DNA from: Micavibrio sp. UBA1672
GTDB taxonomy: Bacteria; Pseudomonadota; Alphaproteobacteria; Micavibrionales; Micavibrionaceae
Assembly (NCBI GenBank): GCA_002320665.1
Contig: DCKO01000087.1
Span: 1 to 38,877, forward strand
Length of the DNA stretch: 38,877 nucleotides
Reading direction: 5' to 3'
Shown piece after piece: positions 16,205-25,366 of this stretch. Below the pieces are notes generated by a model that was given only the letters and a program-made list of their open reading frames with translations, was not told where the DNA came from and ran no database searches. Position numbers and translations under genes: made by a program. Numbering within the stretch: position 1 is the first letter of the stretch; every line of letters begins with the position of its first letter.

Positions 16205-17656
16205 GTGAGTTTTCTGGACCTAAGACCGGTTTTTTATGTTAACGGAATCCTGCTTTCTGTTCTCTCCGTATGTATGGTTCTTCCACTACTCGCAGACCTC
16301 TATTTTGGTCATGATGACTGGCAGGTCTTTTTTACTTGTATTGTCATTACGGCCTTTTTTGGCGGCGCTCTGATTTTTGGAAATAGTGGCTATGACTTTA
16401 AGGTGAGTACCAGACAAGCTCTGATTATCACAAACTCTACTTGGGTATTTTTGCCCTTATTTTCAGCTCTACCATTCTGGCTTTCATCGCTAAATATGTC
16501 CGCAACAGATGCTATTTTCGAAAGTATATCTGGCATAACAACGACAGGCTCAACAGTCATTGTTGGGCTTGATTACGCGCCAGCCGGCATATTAATGTGG
16601 CGTGCCATATTACAATGGTTGGGCGGTATCGGGATTATTATCATGGCGATGTCTGTTCTGCCATTCCTGAAAGTTGGTGGTATGCAAATATTCAGAACCG
16701 AGCTATCTGAGGGGGAAAAAGCATTACCTAGAACAGCAAAGCTCGCGAGCTCTATCGGTATAATATATCTAGCTTTAACAATTATTTGCGCTCTTTGTTA
16801 TATGTTGGTCGGCTTGGAAATTTTTGATGCTGTGGCTCATGCCATGACCACAATCTCGACAGGAGGTTTTTCTACATATGACACATCTTTTTCTCATTAT
16901 CACGAGATTGGCCCAGAAACTGTAGCAATTATTTTTATGGTCATCGGCGGTATACCCTTTGTACTCTACCTCAAAGCCATTCGAGGGAATCTCAGGCCAC
17001 TAGTTACCGATTCACAAGTGCGCTGGTTTCTTTCAATATTAATAGGCTCTATCTTTATTATGTCTTCATACCTAATCATGCAATTTGATATGAATGGTGG
17101 TGAGGCAGTTCGCCGAGCTTCATTCAATATTGTTTCAGTCATGACCGGCACTGGCTTCGCCAATGGTGATTACGGTACTTGGGGAGGGCTGTCCGTTAGC
17201 TTGTTCTTCTTCCTGATGGTGGTTGGTGGCTGTGCTGGATCAACATCTTGTGGTATCAAGGTTTTTCGCTTTCAGGTTTTATATTCCGTAACAGATGTTC
17301 AGCTCAAAAAACTTCTGCATCCGCATGGCGTATTCCTGCCTCATTATAACGGCAAGCCCCTACCCGCAGACGTCCCCCTAGCGGTTATGAGCTTTTTCTT
17401 CCTTTACGCCCTAGTGTTCTCACTATTGGCGATAGCACTATCCTATATAGGGCTCGATTTCATAACAGCAATGTCTGGCGCGGCAACTAGTATATCAAAT
17501 GTTGGTCCTGGCCTTGGGCCAATCATCGGACCAGCCGGTAATTTCCAGCCCCTACCTGATAGTGCTAAATGGATACTATCTTTAGGCATGCTCCTAGGCC
17601 GTCTAGAGCTTTTTACGATCCTTGTGATGCTATCACCAAACTTCTGGAAACATTAA
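16205..17656 (+). CDS. trkH: TrkH family potassium uptake protein
   Basis: The 483-aa K+-translocating membrane subunit of a Trk-type system. It has about ten or more hydrophobic helices and four pore-loop repeats. Visible selectivity-type motifs include SGITTTGSTVI, TTISTGGFSTYD, SVMTGTGFANGD and TSISNVGPGLG. Start is GTG at 16205; no nearer ATG fits the conserved N-terminus. TrkH normally works with the cytoplasmic NAD-binding subunit TrkA, which is not in the window. The gene ends one base before the 3' end of the convergent lipoprotein gene. Confidence 0.94.
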   Translation: MSFLDLRPVFYVNGILLSVLSVCMVLPLLADLYFGHDDWQVFFTCIVITAFFGGALIFGNSGYDFKVSTRQALIITNSTWVFLPLFSALPFWLSSLNMSATDAIFESISGITTTGSTVIVGLDYAPAGILMWRAILQWLGGIGIIIMAMSVLPFLKVGGMQIFRTELSEGEKALPRTAKLASSIGIIYLALTIICALCYMLVGLEIFDAVAHAMTTISTGGFSTYDTSFSHYHEIGPETVAIIFMVIGGIPFVLYLKAIRGNLRPLVTDSQVRWFLSILIGSIFIMSSYLIMQFDMNGGEAVRRASFNIVSVMTGTGFANGDYGTWGGLSVSLFFFLMVVGGCAGSTSCGIKVFRFQVLYSVTDVQLKKLLHPHGVFLPHYNGKPLPADVPLAVMSFFFLYALVFSLLAIALSYIGLDFITAMSGAATSISNVGPGLGPIIGPAGNFQPLPDSAKWILSLGMLLGRLELFTILVMLSPNFWKH

Positions 17657-18232
17657 TTAATAAGGTTGAAGAATTTGAAACTCATCTCTCATGATACGGT
17701 GAATTTCAATATCTATATCATCGATCAAGTGGTCAATGGTTTCCATCTGGATTTGCTCGCGCTCGACCAAGGATTTGTGTTCAGAGATTGAAACAACTCT
17801 TTTGGCTCTAACCTTGATTTCCTGATAACTATGATCCCCATAACCATAGAGTTGCAAGGTTATAACAGCATTGACCATATATTCGTCATGTTTATCAACA
17901 CCAAGAAAAGCACCAAAGCTATTAGATGATTCTGTTACACGATGACCAATCTTAACATCACTCACACGGGCAATCAGTTTTCCATTAGAGCCAGATGCTA
18001 CAAAGCGATTGCTAAAATAGTCAGTGATACTTTGAGCAGGATCGCCAATAAAACCTTGCTGTCTAACAGCACCAGAATCATTGATCACTTCATATGAGGC
18101 AATATAAACAGGCTTGGCTTGTATATGCTCAAAGGTCATTTGTGCCAATGGTTTACCGTCAGAAACGCAAGATGAGAGCATTATTGGAATTAAGAAAAGA
18201 GAAAAAATACGAAAAAATTTACGATGTTTCAT
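17657..18232 (-). CDS. Predicted lipoprotein, 191 aa
   Basis: The protein starts with Lys/Arg-rich MKHRK, a hydrophobic core and the lipobox LSSC, giving lipidated Cys22. The remaining 170 residues look alpha/beta, with no family I recognise with certainty. The last 14 bases of hslO overlap its start, so the two genes are probably cotranscribed. A C-terminal Asp/Ile-rich helix (HLIDDIDIEIHRIMRDEF) is the most distinctive piece. It abuts trkH, which is convergent. It resembles outer-membrane lipoproteins of unknown function common in alphaproteobacteria; the role is unknown. Confidence 0.75.
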   Translation of the reverse strand: MKHRKFFRIFSLFLIPIMLSSCVSDGKPLAQMTFEHIQAKPVYIASYEVINDSGAVRQQGFIGDPAQSITDYFSNRFVASGSNGKLIARVSDVKIGHRVTESSNSFGAFLGVDKHDEYMVNAVITLQLYGYGDHSYQEIKVRAKRVVSISEHKSLVEREQIQMETIDHLIDDIDIEIHRIMRDEFQILQPY

Positions 18233-19148
18233 TTTTTAAAAATTCTTTAGGGTCATAAATATATTCCTTGCTACAGAATTCGCAAGTCATGGTGATTTTA
18301 CCATTTTTTGCCATATATTGAATATCGTCATCTGACATTGTCCGCAAGATATTCTCTACGCGCCCCTTATCACAGCGACAGTTTTGCTGAACGGCTTTCC
18401 TGTCAAACGTTCTGATACCTTCCTCATGAAATAACCGAATTAAAAGCTGATCCGATTCCAAGGTCTCATCCAGCATTTCGTCTTCTGTGCAACTATCCAG
18501 CAAAATCATTGTGCGCCGCCAATCATCCTCATCAAGATTGCTTTGAGGATTCGCTTCATCCTCCGGCATATGCTGGAGCATAATGGCACATGCGCGCCAC
18601 TTATCATCGCGCTGACCAACAGCCATTTTTATACCTGTCCCAATTTGCTCGGATTGATTGAAATAATGCTGAACGCAGTCAATCATAGAAGCGCCTTGCA
18701 ATTCTACGATTCCCTGATAGCGATCCTCATTGCCTGATGGATCTACGGTAAAAGCAATATACCCTTTACCAAGATATTGTGCGAGATGGTTTTGCGAACT
18801 CTCCGTCGCCTTAAGCGCTGATAATTGCTCACGTGAGGTTTGAAACCGGTCTTTATCAAATGTAGCGCAAGCCCTTACATCACCACTAGATGTGACATCA
18901 GAAGCTAACATTTTGATGGGACCATCACCTTGCGCCTGCAAAGTAAATATTCCATCATATTTCAACATGGATGATAAAGCCAAGCACAGTGTCATAGTCT
19001 CGGCAACCAAATGCGCCACAGGTTTAGGATATTGATGGGCATTAAGCACTTCATCAATAATACTGCCGATCCGCACGACTCGACCACGCAGATTAGAGCT
19101 TTCCAGTTGGAATGTTTGTACGTAATTATCCGTTAGCATTATTTCCAT
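18219..19148 (-). CDS. hslO: Redox-regulated chaperone Hsp33
   Basis: A 309-aa holdase that is activated by oxidative unfolding. The N-terminal substrate-binding domain (about 1-190) contains the typical GDGPI...V segment, and the C-terminal zinc switch has four Cys: CRC at 257-259 and CEFC at 289-292. Both are the family's CxC and CxxC pairs. The ATG at 19148 is used; a second ATG at 19139 (MLTDNY) is equally possible, and neither has a strong ribosome-binding site. It lies 4 nt after the ABC-2 permease gene and overlaps the lipoprotein gene by 14 nt, so a three-gene unit is likely. Confidence 0.95.
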   Translation of the reverse strand: MEIMLTDNYVQTFQLESSNLRGRVVRIGSIIDEVLNAHQYPKPVAHLVAETMTLCLALSSMLKYDGIFTLQAQGDGPIKMLASDVTSSGDVRACATFDKDRFQTSREQLSALKATESSQNHLAQYLGKGYIAFTVDPSGNEDRYQGIVELQGASMIDCVQHYFNQSEQIGTGIKMAVGQRDDKWRACAIMLQHMPEDEANPQSNLDEDDWRRTMILLDSCTEDEMLDETLESDQLLIRLFHEEGIRTFDRKAVQQNCRCDKGRVENILRTMSDDDIQYMAKNGKITMTCEFCSKEYIYDPKEFLKNETS

Positions 19149-19152
19149 TTTA

Positions 19153-19950
19153 TCAGGATTTTATCTTATAACCCATCTTTATCATCTTATAGGAAACGAG
19201 TGCCAAAAGTACATTAATGGCACAAAGCACAATTAATCCTGTGCCTACATATTCTGCGCCTATACCTGTAAAGCCATATCGAAACCCGTCAATCATATAG
19301 AAAAAGGGATTAAACAACGCCATCTTTTGCCATAGCTCTGGTAGCATTTCAATACTGTAAAACGTGCCCGAAAGAAACGTCAGAGGCGTAACGATAAAAT
19401 TTGTTACTGCTGCAATGTGATCGAATTTCTCAGACCAAATCCCGCCAATAATACCTAATGTTCCAAGCATAAGAGAACCTAAAAAGGCAAAGGCAAACAC
19501 CGCAGCCAAGGAATATATTTGAATCGGCGCAAAAAGAGCAAGTAAACAGGTTGTACAAAATCCGACAAACAATCCCCTACAGACTGCTCCGGCAGCATAC
19601 CCCATATACAGCTCGGCCGCAGATAATGGCGGCATCAGAACATCAACTATATTACCCTGCACCTTTGAGATAATGAGCGATGAAGACGTGTTGGCAAAAG
19701 AATTCTGCGCCATAGTCATCATAATCAAACCCGGCGTAATAAAGGCCATATAGGAAATGCCGCTAATTTCACGTGCCAATCCACCAAAAGCCAGAGCAAA
19801 AACAGTATAGAACATTAATGTCGTTACCATTGGGGCAAGAATGGTTTGCGTATAGACATTCAAAAAACGCCCTACTTCACGCTGAATAAGCGTGAAAAGC
19901 CCAACTGTGTTAATACCTTGAATACGTTTTTCTTTTGAAAACTCTTTCAT
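19153..19950 (-). CDS. ABC-2 type transporter permease (ATPase not adjacent)
   Basis: A 265-aa inner membrane protein with six predicted helices and the ABC-2 signature region: 'LAPMVTTLMFYTVFALAFGG' in helix 1-2, 'SLIISKVQGNIVDVLMPPLSAAELYMGY' in the conserved loop, and 'TFYSIEMLPELWQKMALFNPFFYMIDGFRYG' near the end. It resembles the YadH/NodJ type of exporter permease. The matching ATP-binding subunit is not beside it, so it must be supplied from elsewhere. The ATG at 19950 begins a short cytoplasmic N-terminus. It is first in the permease-hslO-lipoprotein run. Substrate unknown. Confidence 0.85.
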   Translation of the reverse strand: MKEFSKEKRIQGINTVGLFTLIQREVGRFLNVYTQTILAPMVTTLMFYTVFALAFGGLAREISGISYMAFITPGLIMMTMAQNSFANTSSSLIISKVQGNIVDVLMPPLSAAELYMGYAAGAVCRGLFVGFCTTCLLALFAPIQIYSLAAVFAFAFLGSLMLGTLGIIGGIWSEKFDHIAAVTNFIVTPLTFLSGTFYSIEMLPELWQKMALFNPFFYMIDGFRYGFTGIGAEYVGTGLIVLCAINVLLALVSYKMIKMGYKIKS

Positions 19951-19999
19951 AATCCTGACCCGACTTGATTGAGCGCACAGAATAAATCACTATGGACGC

Positions 20000-20608
20000 A
20001 TGGCAAGTACAAAAAAGCGAGATTTCCAAAATAATACAAAGACGCGGAAGAAAAAAATTCCAAGGCGCATCACATCTGATTATCTCCATAATTCCGGCTT
20101 ATACTATCTTCAGCGTTACGCTGCTAGTACTGAACATTTCAAAGGTGTCATGCGTCGCAAAGCCCAGCGTTCATGTATGCATCACAAAGATCAGGATTTT
20201 GAGAAATGCCTGAAGATGATCGATGAGTTAGCATTGAAGTTTGTTAAAGCCGGCCTGCTAAATGATGAATCCTTTGCACATGGACTGGCGACATCTTACC
20301 GCCGGCAAGGCTTATCCTACAAAATGATTCAGCAAAAAATGAAGATGAAAGGTTTGCATGATGATCAAATAAAGGCTGCCCTAAGTGATGTTGATTCTCG
20401 CAATAATACGGACACAGAAGCCGATCCTGAGACACGCGCAGCTCTTACTTTTGCCAGAAAGAAACGTCTTGGAATTTTCTATGAAGGTGAAGAATCCAGA
20501 AGACCGGATTTTCAAAAATCTATGGGTCGCTTTGCTCGCGCTGGATTTTCCTACGACATCGCCAGAAAAATACTAGAGATGGATGAGGAAACATTCGAGC
20601 AATATTAG
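20000..20608 (+). CDS. recX: Regulatory protein RecX
   Basis: A 202-aa RecA-modulating protein. Three helical repeats are seen: 'YLQRYAASTEHFKGVMRRKAQ', 'KAGLLNDESFAHGLATSYRRQGLSYKMIQQKMKMKGL' and the C-terminal 'RRPDFQKSMGRFARAGFSYDIARKIL'. All are typical for the family. The N-terminus is Lys/Arg/Thr-rich and longer than in E. coli RecX (166 aa), as in many alphaproteobacteria. The gene diverges from the permease and converges with the DUF177 gene 11 nt away. recA is not in the window. Confidence 0.88.
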   Translation: MASTKKRDFQNNTKTRKKKIPRRITSDYLHNSGLYYLQRYAASTEHFKGVMRRKAQRSCMHHKDQDFEKCLKMIDELALKFVKAGLLNDESFAHGLATSYRRQGLSYKMIQQKMKMKGLHDDQIKAALSDVDSRNNTDTEADPETRAALTFARKKRLGIFYEGEESRRPDFQKSMGRFARAGFSYDIARKILEMDEETFEQY

Positions 20609-20619
20609 CTGGAAATCTT

Positions 20620-21213
20620 CTATTTCTCTTTTTCTCGCCAGTTCTTTAGAGCTGCAAAAGGATTATCATATAAATCATCCGGCTCTTCCCCCAAAGGCTT
20701 CGTCTTGGATTCAAATTCTGCATTTTCTGAACGCGGATAAGGATCAAGTGCTAAAGATAAATACTGCGTGGCAATTTCTCCAATATCAATCTTACCATCA
20801 ATTATTGGCTCCGGGTCTTCATGTTCTTCCAAAATAGGTTGCTCTTCCTTGTCCTGAGGACTAAGGCGGTCACGCTTGGCTCTAGCAAAGGAAACGGCCT
20901 GAGATGAATCCGCATACCATGCTTCGAACTCTTCATGGATTTCCTTATGAACCGGCTCTAATGTCACCACACATTTTTGCTCGACTGCTCCGGTAATCGT
21001 GCCGGATATGTGCACAACCATATTGCCATCATTACGCTGGATTAAAAATTCGCATTTCATCGGGCCAACTTCATGTAAATCAAGGCGATTACACAAACCC
21101 TTTTTTTCCTCATCATCCGGTTCGATTGTAATGCGCATGGTTTTTTCCGTGATCTTGTCCGCGTCGATTTCATGCGACCATTCCGGCTTAATTTTTATCG
21201 AGGTCTCAGTCAT
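20620..21213 (-). CDS. DUF177 (YceD) family protein
   Basis: A 197-aa protein with the DUF177 pattern: 'GTITGAVEQKCVVTLEPV...I.E.F.AWY' in the middle (about 70-100), 'EPIIDGKIDIGEIATQYLSLALDPYPR' near 135-162, and a C-terminal 'NPFAALKNW' box. The family, called YceD in E. coli, is usually linked with rpmF and 23S rRNA/ribosome biogenesis; here no rpmF follows, as is common in alphaproteobacteria. The ATG at 21213 starts 4 nt after the stop of the cytochrome bc1 chaperone gene, a usual alphaproteobacterial pairing. Confidence 0.88.
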   Translation of the reverse strand: MTETSIKIKPEWSHEIDADKITEKTMRITIEPDDEEKKGLCNRLDLHEVGPMKCEFLIQRNDGNMVVHISGTITGAVEQKCVVTLEPVHKEIHEEFEAWYADSSQAVSFARAKRDRLSPQDKEEQPILEEHEDPEPIIDGKIDIGEIATQYLSLALDPYPRSENAEFESKTKPLGEEPDDLYDNPFAALKNWREKEK

Positions 21214-21217
21214 AAAT

Positions 21218-21787
21218 TTATCCTGCCTTTTTCAGAGGGTTTACAAAAACAGCATCATCTTTCAAGGGGCTGTTAATGTTAGCTGTTATATATTCCGTTA
21301 TTTTCCTCAGTGCTTCTTTATCTACATCTTCGGTGCAAGAGCCATAAAGATTACGCATCAAAACATCTTCCAAAGTACCTTTATTGATCCTGCTTAACGT
21401 ATCTGCATCCAACCGCTCTGGTGCAACGGCCGCCATATAATTATGCATCCGCCCGTTAAAAGCCTTCATCATACGCTTTTGATGCTTAGGTACGCCCATA
21501 TCACCAATGCCCATCTCCCGTAAGGTCTGATCCATATCCTGAAATGTGATATCAAACAGATTCTGCGCCAAGGTCTTATAATACTCTTCATCATAATATT
21601 TGTAATAAAGAATAAAAATATGCAAAAGCAGTAAATCAAAACGCCCGTCAAACGTATCCGGCACACCCATTTCCGTATAAAACACAGGTTCACGAGTCTG
21701 TAGCAGCGCTTGCGAATATAGCGCCTCGGCTTTTTGATAAACTTCGCGCTGTTTACTATTTTTTTTCCTGAATAAAGCCGAAAACAT
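21218..21787 (-). CDS. Ubiquinol-cytochrome c chaperone family protein (CBP3-like)
   Basis: A 189-aa protein matching the ubiquinol-cytochrome c chaperone (CBP3/UQCC1-like) family: 'YSQALLQTREPVFYTEMGVPDTFDGRFDLLLLHIFIL' near 24-62, 'TLAQNLFDITFQDMDQTLREMGIGDMGVPKHQKRMMKAFNGRM' near 77-120, and a 'ALRKITEYITANI' tail. In mitochondria it helps assemble cytochrome b into complex III; the bacterial protein is expected to do likewise. The pairing with DUF177 and a nearby bamE is typical of alphaproteobacteria. It diverges from bamE across 78 nt. Confidence 0.92.
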   Translation of the reverse strand: MFSALFRKKNSKQREVYQKAEALYSQALLQTREPVFYTEMGVPDTFDGRFDLLLLHIFILYYKYYDEEYYKTLAQNLFDITFQDMDQTLREMGIGDMGVPKHQKRMMKAFNGRMHNYMAAVAPERLDADTLSRINKGTLEDVLMRNLYGSCTEDVDKEALRKITEYITANINSPLKDDAVFVNPLKKAG

Positions 21788-21865
21788 CTTTATTTACTCT
21801 GGGTTTTTTGGTCTAAACATCTTAGATTTGTTCTATATCAATATACGAAACAAAATAAAATAGCT

Positions 21866-22348
21866 ATGACACATAAGTTTAAAATAGCCGCATTCCACAC
21901 AGCCCTTCTTTTAAGTGTTGTTATCGTTCTTAATGCGTGTTCCCCTGTAACAGCCCAGCGCGGCAATATGCTTGATGATACGCAGCTCCCCAAAGTTGTC
22001 GCCGGTGAAAGTACAATGCGTGATGTATTGCAAACCTTTGGCTCACCAACCGCGCAATCAACCTTTGATACTAAAATCTGGTATTACATAGGACAGGAAA
22101 CAGAAAAATACGGCATTCTAGATCACGAAGTCATAGATGAACGCATTATCTCTGTCACCTTTAATGATCAGGGCATAGTACAAGCCGTTGAAGAAATTGA
22201 TACTGATCGCCTTGATGTCCCCTATTCCGATGACTCAACGCCCACACACGGCAATGATTTCACCTTCCTGCAACAGCTTTTGGGCAATGTTGGACGCTTT
22301 AACGCGCCGCAAGGAAACTCAGCCGAAACTGCCAGCGGAGGCCTGTAA
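21866..22348 (+). CDS. bamE: Outer membrane protein assembly factor BamE
   Basis: A 160-aa lipoprotein of the SmpA/OmlA family, a subunit of the beta-barrel assembly (BAM) complex. The signal peptide ends in lipobox LNAC, giving Cys25. The conserved core reads as 'GESTMRDVLQTFGSPTAQSTFDTKIWYYI' (about 48-75), followed by the strand 'RIISVTFNDQGIVQAVEEI'. The Asn/Gly-rich tail after about residue 130 is longer than in E. coli BamE (113 aa). It starts at ATG 21866 and converges with ilvD 22 nt away. Promoter elements between it and the bc1 chaperone gene could not be told apart. Confidence 0.88.
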   Translation: MTHKFKIAAFHTALLLSVVIVLNACSPVTAQRGNMLDDTQLPKVVAGESTMRDVLQTFGSPTAQSTFDTKIWYYIGQETEKYGILDHEVIDERIISVTFNDQGIVQAVEEIDTDRLDVPYSDDSTPTHGNDFTFLQQLLGNVGRFNAPQGNSAETASGGL

Positions 22349-22370
22349 TCGTCCGTCATTTTTGATATGA

Positions 22371-24119
22371 TTACAAATCTACAAAAGTATGCTTCTCGGC
22401 CTTTGCACCTTTATGCGTGACTGCGCCATCTCTGGCGGGGCCAACAAGCTGGGCATATTTATGAAGTGCGCCAGTTTGGTAATTATTCTCGCGCGGAGCC
22501 CAATCCTTCTTGCGAGCTTCCAGCTCTTCATCGCTAAGCTTAACCTCAAGTGTGCCTTCATTCGCATCAATGCGGATAATATCACCATCTTTCAGCAAAC
22601 CAATCGGACCGCCAACAGCAGCCTCAGGCCCAACATGACCAATACAAAATCCACGTGTACCACCAGAAAAACGCCCATCCGTAATCAATGCAACCTTGCC
22701 GCCAGCACCCTGACCATACAAAGCCGCCGTTGTAGAAAGCATCTCACGCATGCCCGGGCCGCCTTTCGCCCCCTCATAACGAATGACAAGAACATCACCA
22801 TCCTTATACTCTTTCTTCTGGACAGCCTCAAAACAAGCTTCCTCTCCGTCGAAAACGCGAGCTGGCCCTTCAAAGACTAGCTCCTCAAGACCTGCAATTT
22901 TTACAATCGCGCCTTCAGGAGCTAAATTACCCTTCAGGCCCACAACGCCGCCAGTCTCATAAATCGGCTTTTTCACCGGATAAACAACATCTTGATCTTC
23001 CGGCAACTTAACGCCTTCAAGGTTTTCGGCCAGTGTCTTACCAGTTACCGTGATGCAATCGCCATGCATATAACCATGATCCAGCAATTCCTTGATCACA
23101 ATGCCAACGCCGCCCACATCGTAGAGATCCTTGGCTACATATTTACCACCCGGTCTAAGGTTGGCAATATAAGGCGTTTTCTTGAAGATTTCAGCGACAT
23201 CAAACAAGTTGAAATCAATACCCGCTTCATTAGCAATTGCTGGCAAGTGGAGCGCGGCATTTGTTGAGCCACCTGTTGCTGCGACAACAGCTGCTGCATT
23301 TTCCAAGGATTTACGGGTCACAATATCGCGTGGATATGGGCCACCATTTTTAATAAGGTTCATCACAGTCTCACCAGAAGCAAATGCATATTCATCGCGG
23401 CTTTCATATGGCGCTGGCGCGCCCGCAGAATTTGGCAGAGCTAAGCCCATAGCTTCAGACACACAAGCCATAGTGTTGGCGGTAAATTGACCTCCACAAG
23501 CTCCAGCAGATGGACAAGCCACACACTCCAGCTCATGTAAATCTTCATCAGAGATTTGCCCAGTCGCATGCTGACCTACGGCTTCAAACACGTTTACAAC
23601 ATCAACATCTTTACCTCGGAATTTCCCGGGCAGAATTGTGCCTCCATACATGAAGACACTGGGCACATTCAGGCGCACCATCACCATCATCATACCGGGC
23701 AAAGACTTATCGCAGCCTGCAAGCCCAACAAGTGCGTCATAACAATGTCCACGCATAGTTAGTTCAACGGAGTCGGCAATAACTTCGCGGGAGACGAGAG
23801 ATGAGCGCATGCCTTCATGTCCCATGGCAATACCATCTGTCACAGTAATCGTCGTAAATTCACGAGGCGTTCCGCTAGCATGATCGACACCTTTTTTTAC
23901 GGCCTGTGCCTGACGGGCAAGGGAAATATTACAGGGTGCAGCTTCATTCCAGCACGTAGCAACACCAACCAAAGGCTGATGAATTTGTTCCTCGGTCATA
24001 CCCATAGCATAATAATAAGAACGGTGTGGCGCGCTTTTAGGACCTTCCGTCACATAACGGCTAACAAGCTTTGATTTATCCCAACCATTTTTATGTGCGC
24101 GCTTTTCATCAAAAGTCAT
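22371..24119 (-). CDS. ilvD: Dihydroxy-acid dehydratase IlvD
   Basis: Dehydrates 2,3-dihydroxy-isovalerate and 2,3-dihydroxy-3-methylvalerate in valine, isoleucine and pantothenate synthesis. The 582-aa protein has the Fe-S cysteines Cys56 (CWNEAAPC), Cys136 (GCDKSLPG) and Cys208 (ACGGQFTANTM). C-terminal motifs GRFSGGTRGFCIGHVGPEA and GPARDGAV-like sequence are also present. The length, somewhat below the 616 aa of the E. coli [4Fe-4S] enzyme, fits the shorter 'IlvD/Edd' group with possible [2Fe-2S] cluster, but this is not decidable by eye. AGGT lies 10 nt upstream of the ATG. No other ilv genes are adjacent. Confidence 0.96.
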   Translation of the reverse strand: MTFDEKRAHKNGWDKSKLVSRYVTEGPKSAPHRSYYYAMGMTEEQIHQPLVGVATCWNEAAPCNISLARQAQAVKKGVDHASGTPREFTTITVTDGIAMGHEGMRSSLVSREVIADSVELTMRGHCYDALVGLAGCDKSLPGMMMVMVRLNVPSVFMYGGTILPGKFRGKDVDVVNVFEAVGQHATGQISDEDLHELECVACPSAGACGGQFTANTMACVSEAMGLALPNSAGAPAPYESRDEYAFASGETVMNLIKNGGPYPRDIVTRKSLENAAAVVAATGGSTNAALHLPAIANEAGIDFNLFDVAEIFKKTPYIANLRPGGKYVAKDLYDVGGVGIVIKELLDHGYMHGDCITVTGKTLAENLEGVKLPEDQDVVYPVKKPIYETGGVVGLKGNLAPEGAIVKIAGLEELVFEGPARVFDGEEACFEAVQKKEYKDGDVLVIRYEGAKGGPGMREMLSTTAALYGQGAGGKVALITDGRFSGGTRGFCIGHVGPEAAVGGPIGLLKDGDIIRIDANEGTLEVKLSDEELEARKKDWAPRENNYQTGALHKYAQLVGPARDGAVTHKGAKAEKHTFVDL

Positions 24120-24229
24120 AATTTTATACCTGCATGTTTATAATTACTACAACGCCAAGCTTACGCTAAGCGGACATACAGAATTAGTAGCTTTTTTTAT
24201 GAAAGGCAATATGAGGAACAAGAAAAAGA

Positions 24230-24826
24230 TTAGGTTTTCTTTTTCTTCTTTGTTGGTGTCTTTTTCTTGGCAGCCGTCTTTTTTGTAGCCTTTTCCTTTT
24301 CTATAATTTCTTCGGCCTCTTCATTCCCCTCTTCCGCCAAAACCATTTCATTATAGAATTTACGAAAATCATTGGCATTTTTAACAAAAGGAATACGGAT
24401 AAGGCGTTGACCAGTACCCATAACAACAACATTTGCATAACCAAAAACATGACCGGGCATCATACGTTCAAGGTCAATGCTTTCGATTTTGCTAAGGCGG
24501 ATATCAATAACATCCATCTGCAAAAGGCCATAGCGCGCTAAAACACGCTTATTGGTAATAACAAGCAAAAGATAATGTTGAGTTAGAATGGCGATACAAA
24601 GCATAATCGCACCAACAATCATAAACAAAATACCAAATTGATGTACAAATAAACCTATTAAAACAGAGAAAATAAGTACAGCAACAGATTTCCAGTATAT
24701 GGCCCCGTGAAATTTTGCCCTTAAGATAACATGTTCACCATCAACTAGGATTTTTTGTATTTCAGAATCTACAGTGGTGTTCGAAGCTCTAGTTGTTTGC
24801 GATGCCGTTTCTTTTTTAGTACTCAT
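24230..24826 (-). CDS. Membrane PH-domain protein (bPH_2 type), 198 aa
   Basis: The protein has two adjacent hydrophobic helices (about 46-86) followed by a bacterial PH-like domain (about 90-155) with the 'LLLVITNKRVLARYGLLQMDVIDIRLSKIESIDLER...GYANVVVMGTG' pattern. The C-terminus (about 170-198) is a Lys/Thr/Ala-rich tail ending in a polylysine-like KKKKKKT, reading as a charged flexible end. It is 9 nt after the paralogous upstream gene; both probably form a membrane complex. Function of bPH_2 proteins is not established. The basic tail may bind nucleic acid or acidic lipid. Confidence 0.82.
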   Translation of the reverse strand: MSTKKETASQTTRASNTTVDSEIQKILVDGEHVILRAKFHGAIYWKSVAVLIFSVLIGLFVHQFGILFMIVGAIMLCIAILTQHYLLLVITNKRVLARYGLLQMDVIDIRLSKIESIDLERMMPGHVFGYANVVVMGTGQRLIRIPFVKNANDFRKFYNEMVLAEEGNEEAEEIIEKEKATKKTAAKKKTPTKKKKKT

Positions 24827-24835
24827 AAGTGTCCC

Positions 24836-25366
24836 TCACATGGATTTGGCTTTTTCAATAGCACGCCTGAAAGACACGGGGTCTTCAATAGGAGGCAATA
24901 GAACTTCACCCACACCCATTCCCCGGACCATTATACGTCCGAAATTAAATATCCGTCCAAATATTGACTGTAAAACATTAACACCTTCGATTCGATCAAT
25001 GTTAATCTCACCTACATGACGCGCAATCAAGCCGCGTTTGTAAACCAACCGATTGCTAGTAATTGCTATCTCCGTGGTAGCCTTCACAACCATCATCTGC
25101 GCAAAGCGCAATAGGCCAAAAATGAAAACCAAAAATGAAAAAATTCTAATTCCGGGGTGCAATATTCCAATAGACTGGAATACTGAAGTGCCTGCCGGTA
25201 TTTTGTCCATAAAGCCATAGGCATAGGACGCGGCAACAATCACCATCACAGCACCAACCAGCCCCCAAAATATGGCTAGAAAAGCGCTTACAGTATACAT
25301 CCAGTGAAATTTTCCTACGTGAACCAGCTCTTCGTCGGGACCTAGCGACTGTTGAACATAAAGCAT
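24836..25366 (-). CDS. Membrane PH-domain protein (bPH_2 type), 176 aa
   Basis: A paralogue of the neighbour at 24230. It has 'SLGPDEELVHVGKFHWMYTVSAFLAIFWG' with the first helix at about residues 23-53, a second helix at about 75-95, and a PH-like domain with 'EIAITSNRLVYKRGLIARHVGEINIDRIEGVNVLQ...RIMVRGMG' at about 100-150. The tail is short and lacks the Lys-rich extension of its neighbour. The ATG at 25366 is preferred to 25399 because the extra 11 residues are hydrophobic and outside the family. The pair is a tight unit on the minus strand. Confidence 0.82.
   Translation of the reverse strand: MLYVQQSLGPDEELVHVGKFHWMYTVSAFLAIFWGLVGAVMVIVAASYAYGFMDKIPAGTSVFQSIGILHPGIRIFSFLVFIFGLLRFAQMMVVKATTEIAITSNRLVYKRGLIARHVGEINIDRIEGVNVLQSIFGRIFNFGRIMVRGMGVGEVLLPPIEDPVSFRRAIEKAKSM

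Noticed and set aside
24120..24229. Terminator or small RNA between the PH gene and ilvD
   Set aside because: Only a weak 5-bp hairpin (GCTTA-CGC-TAAGC) without a T-run was seen.
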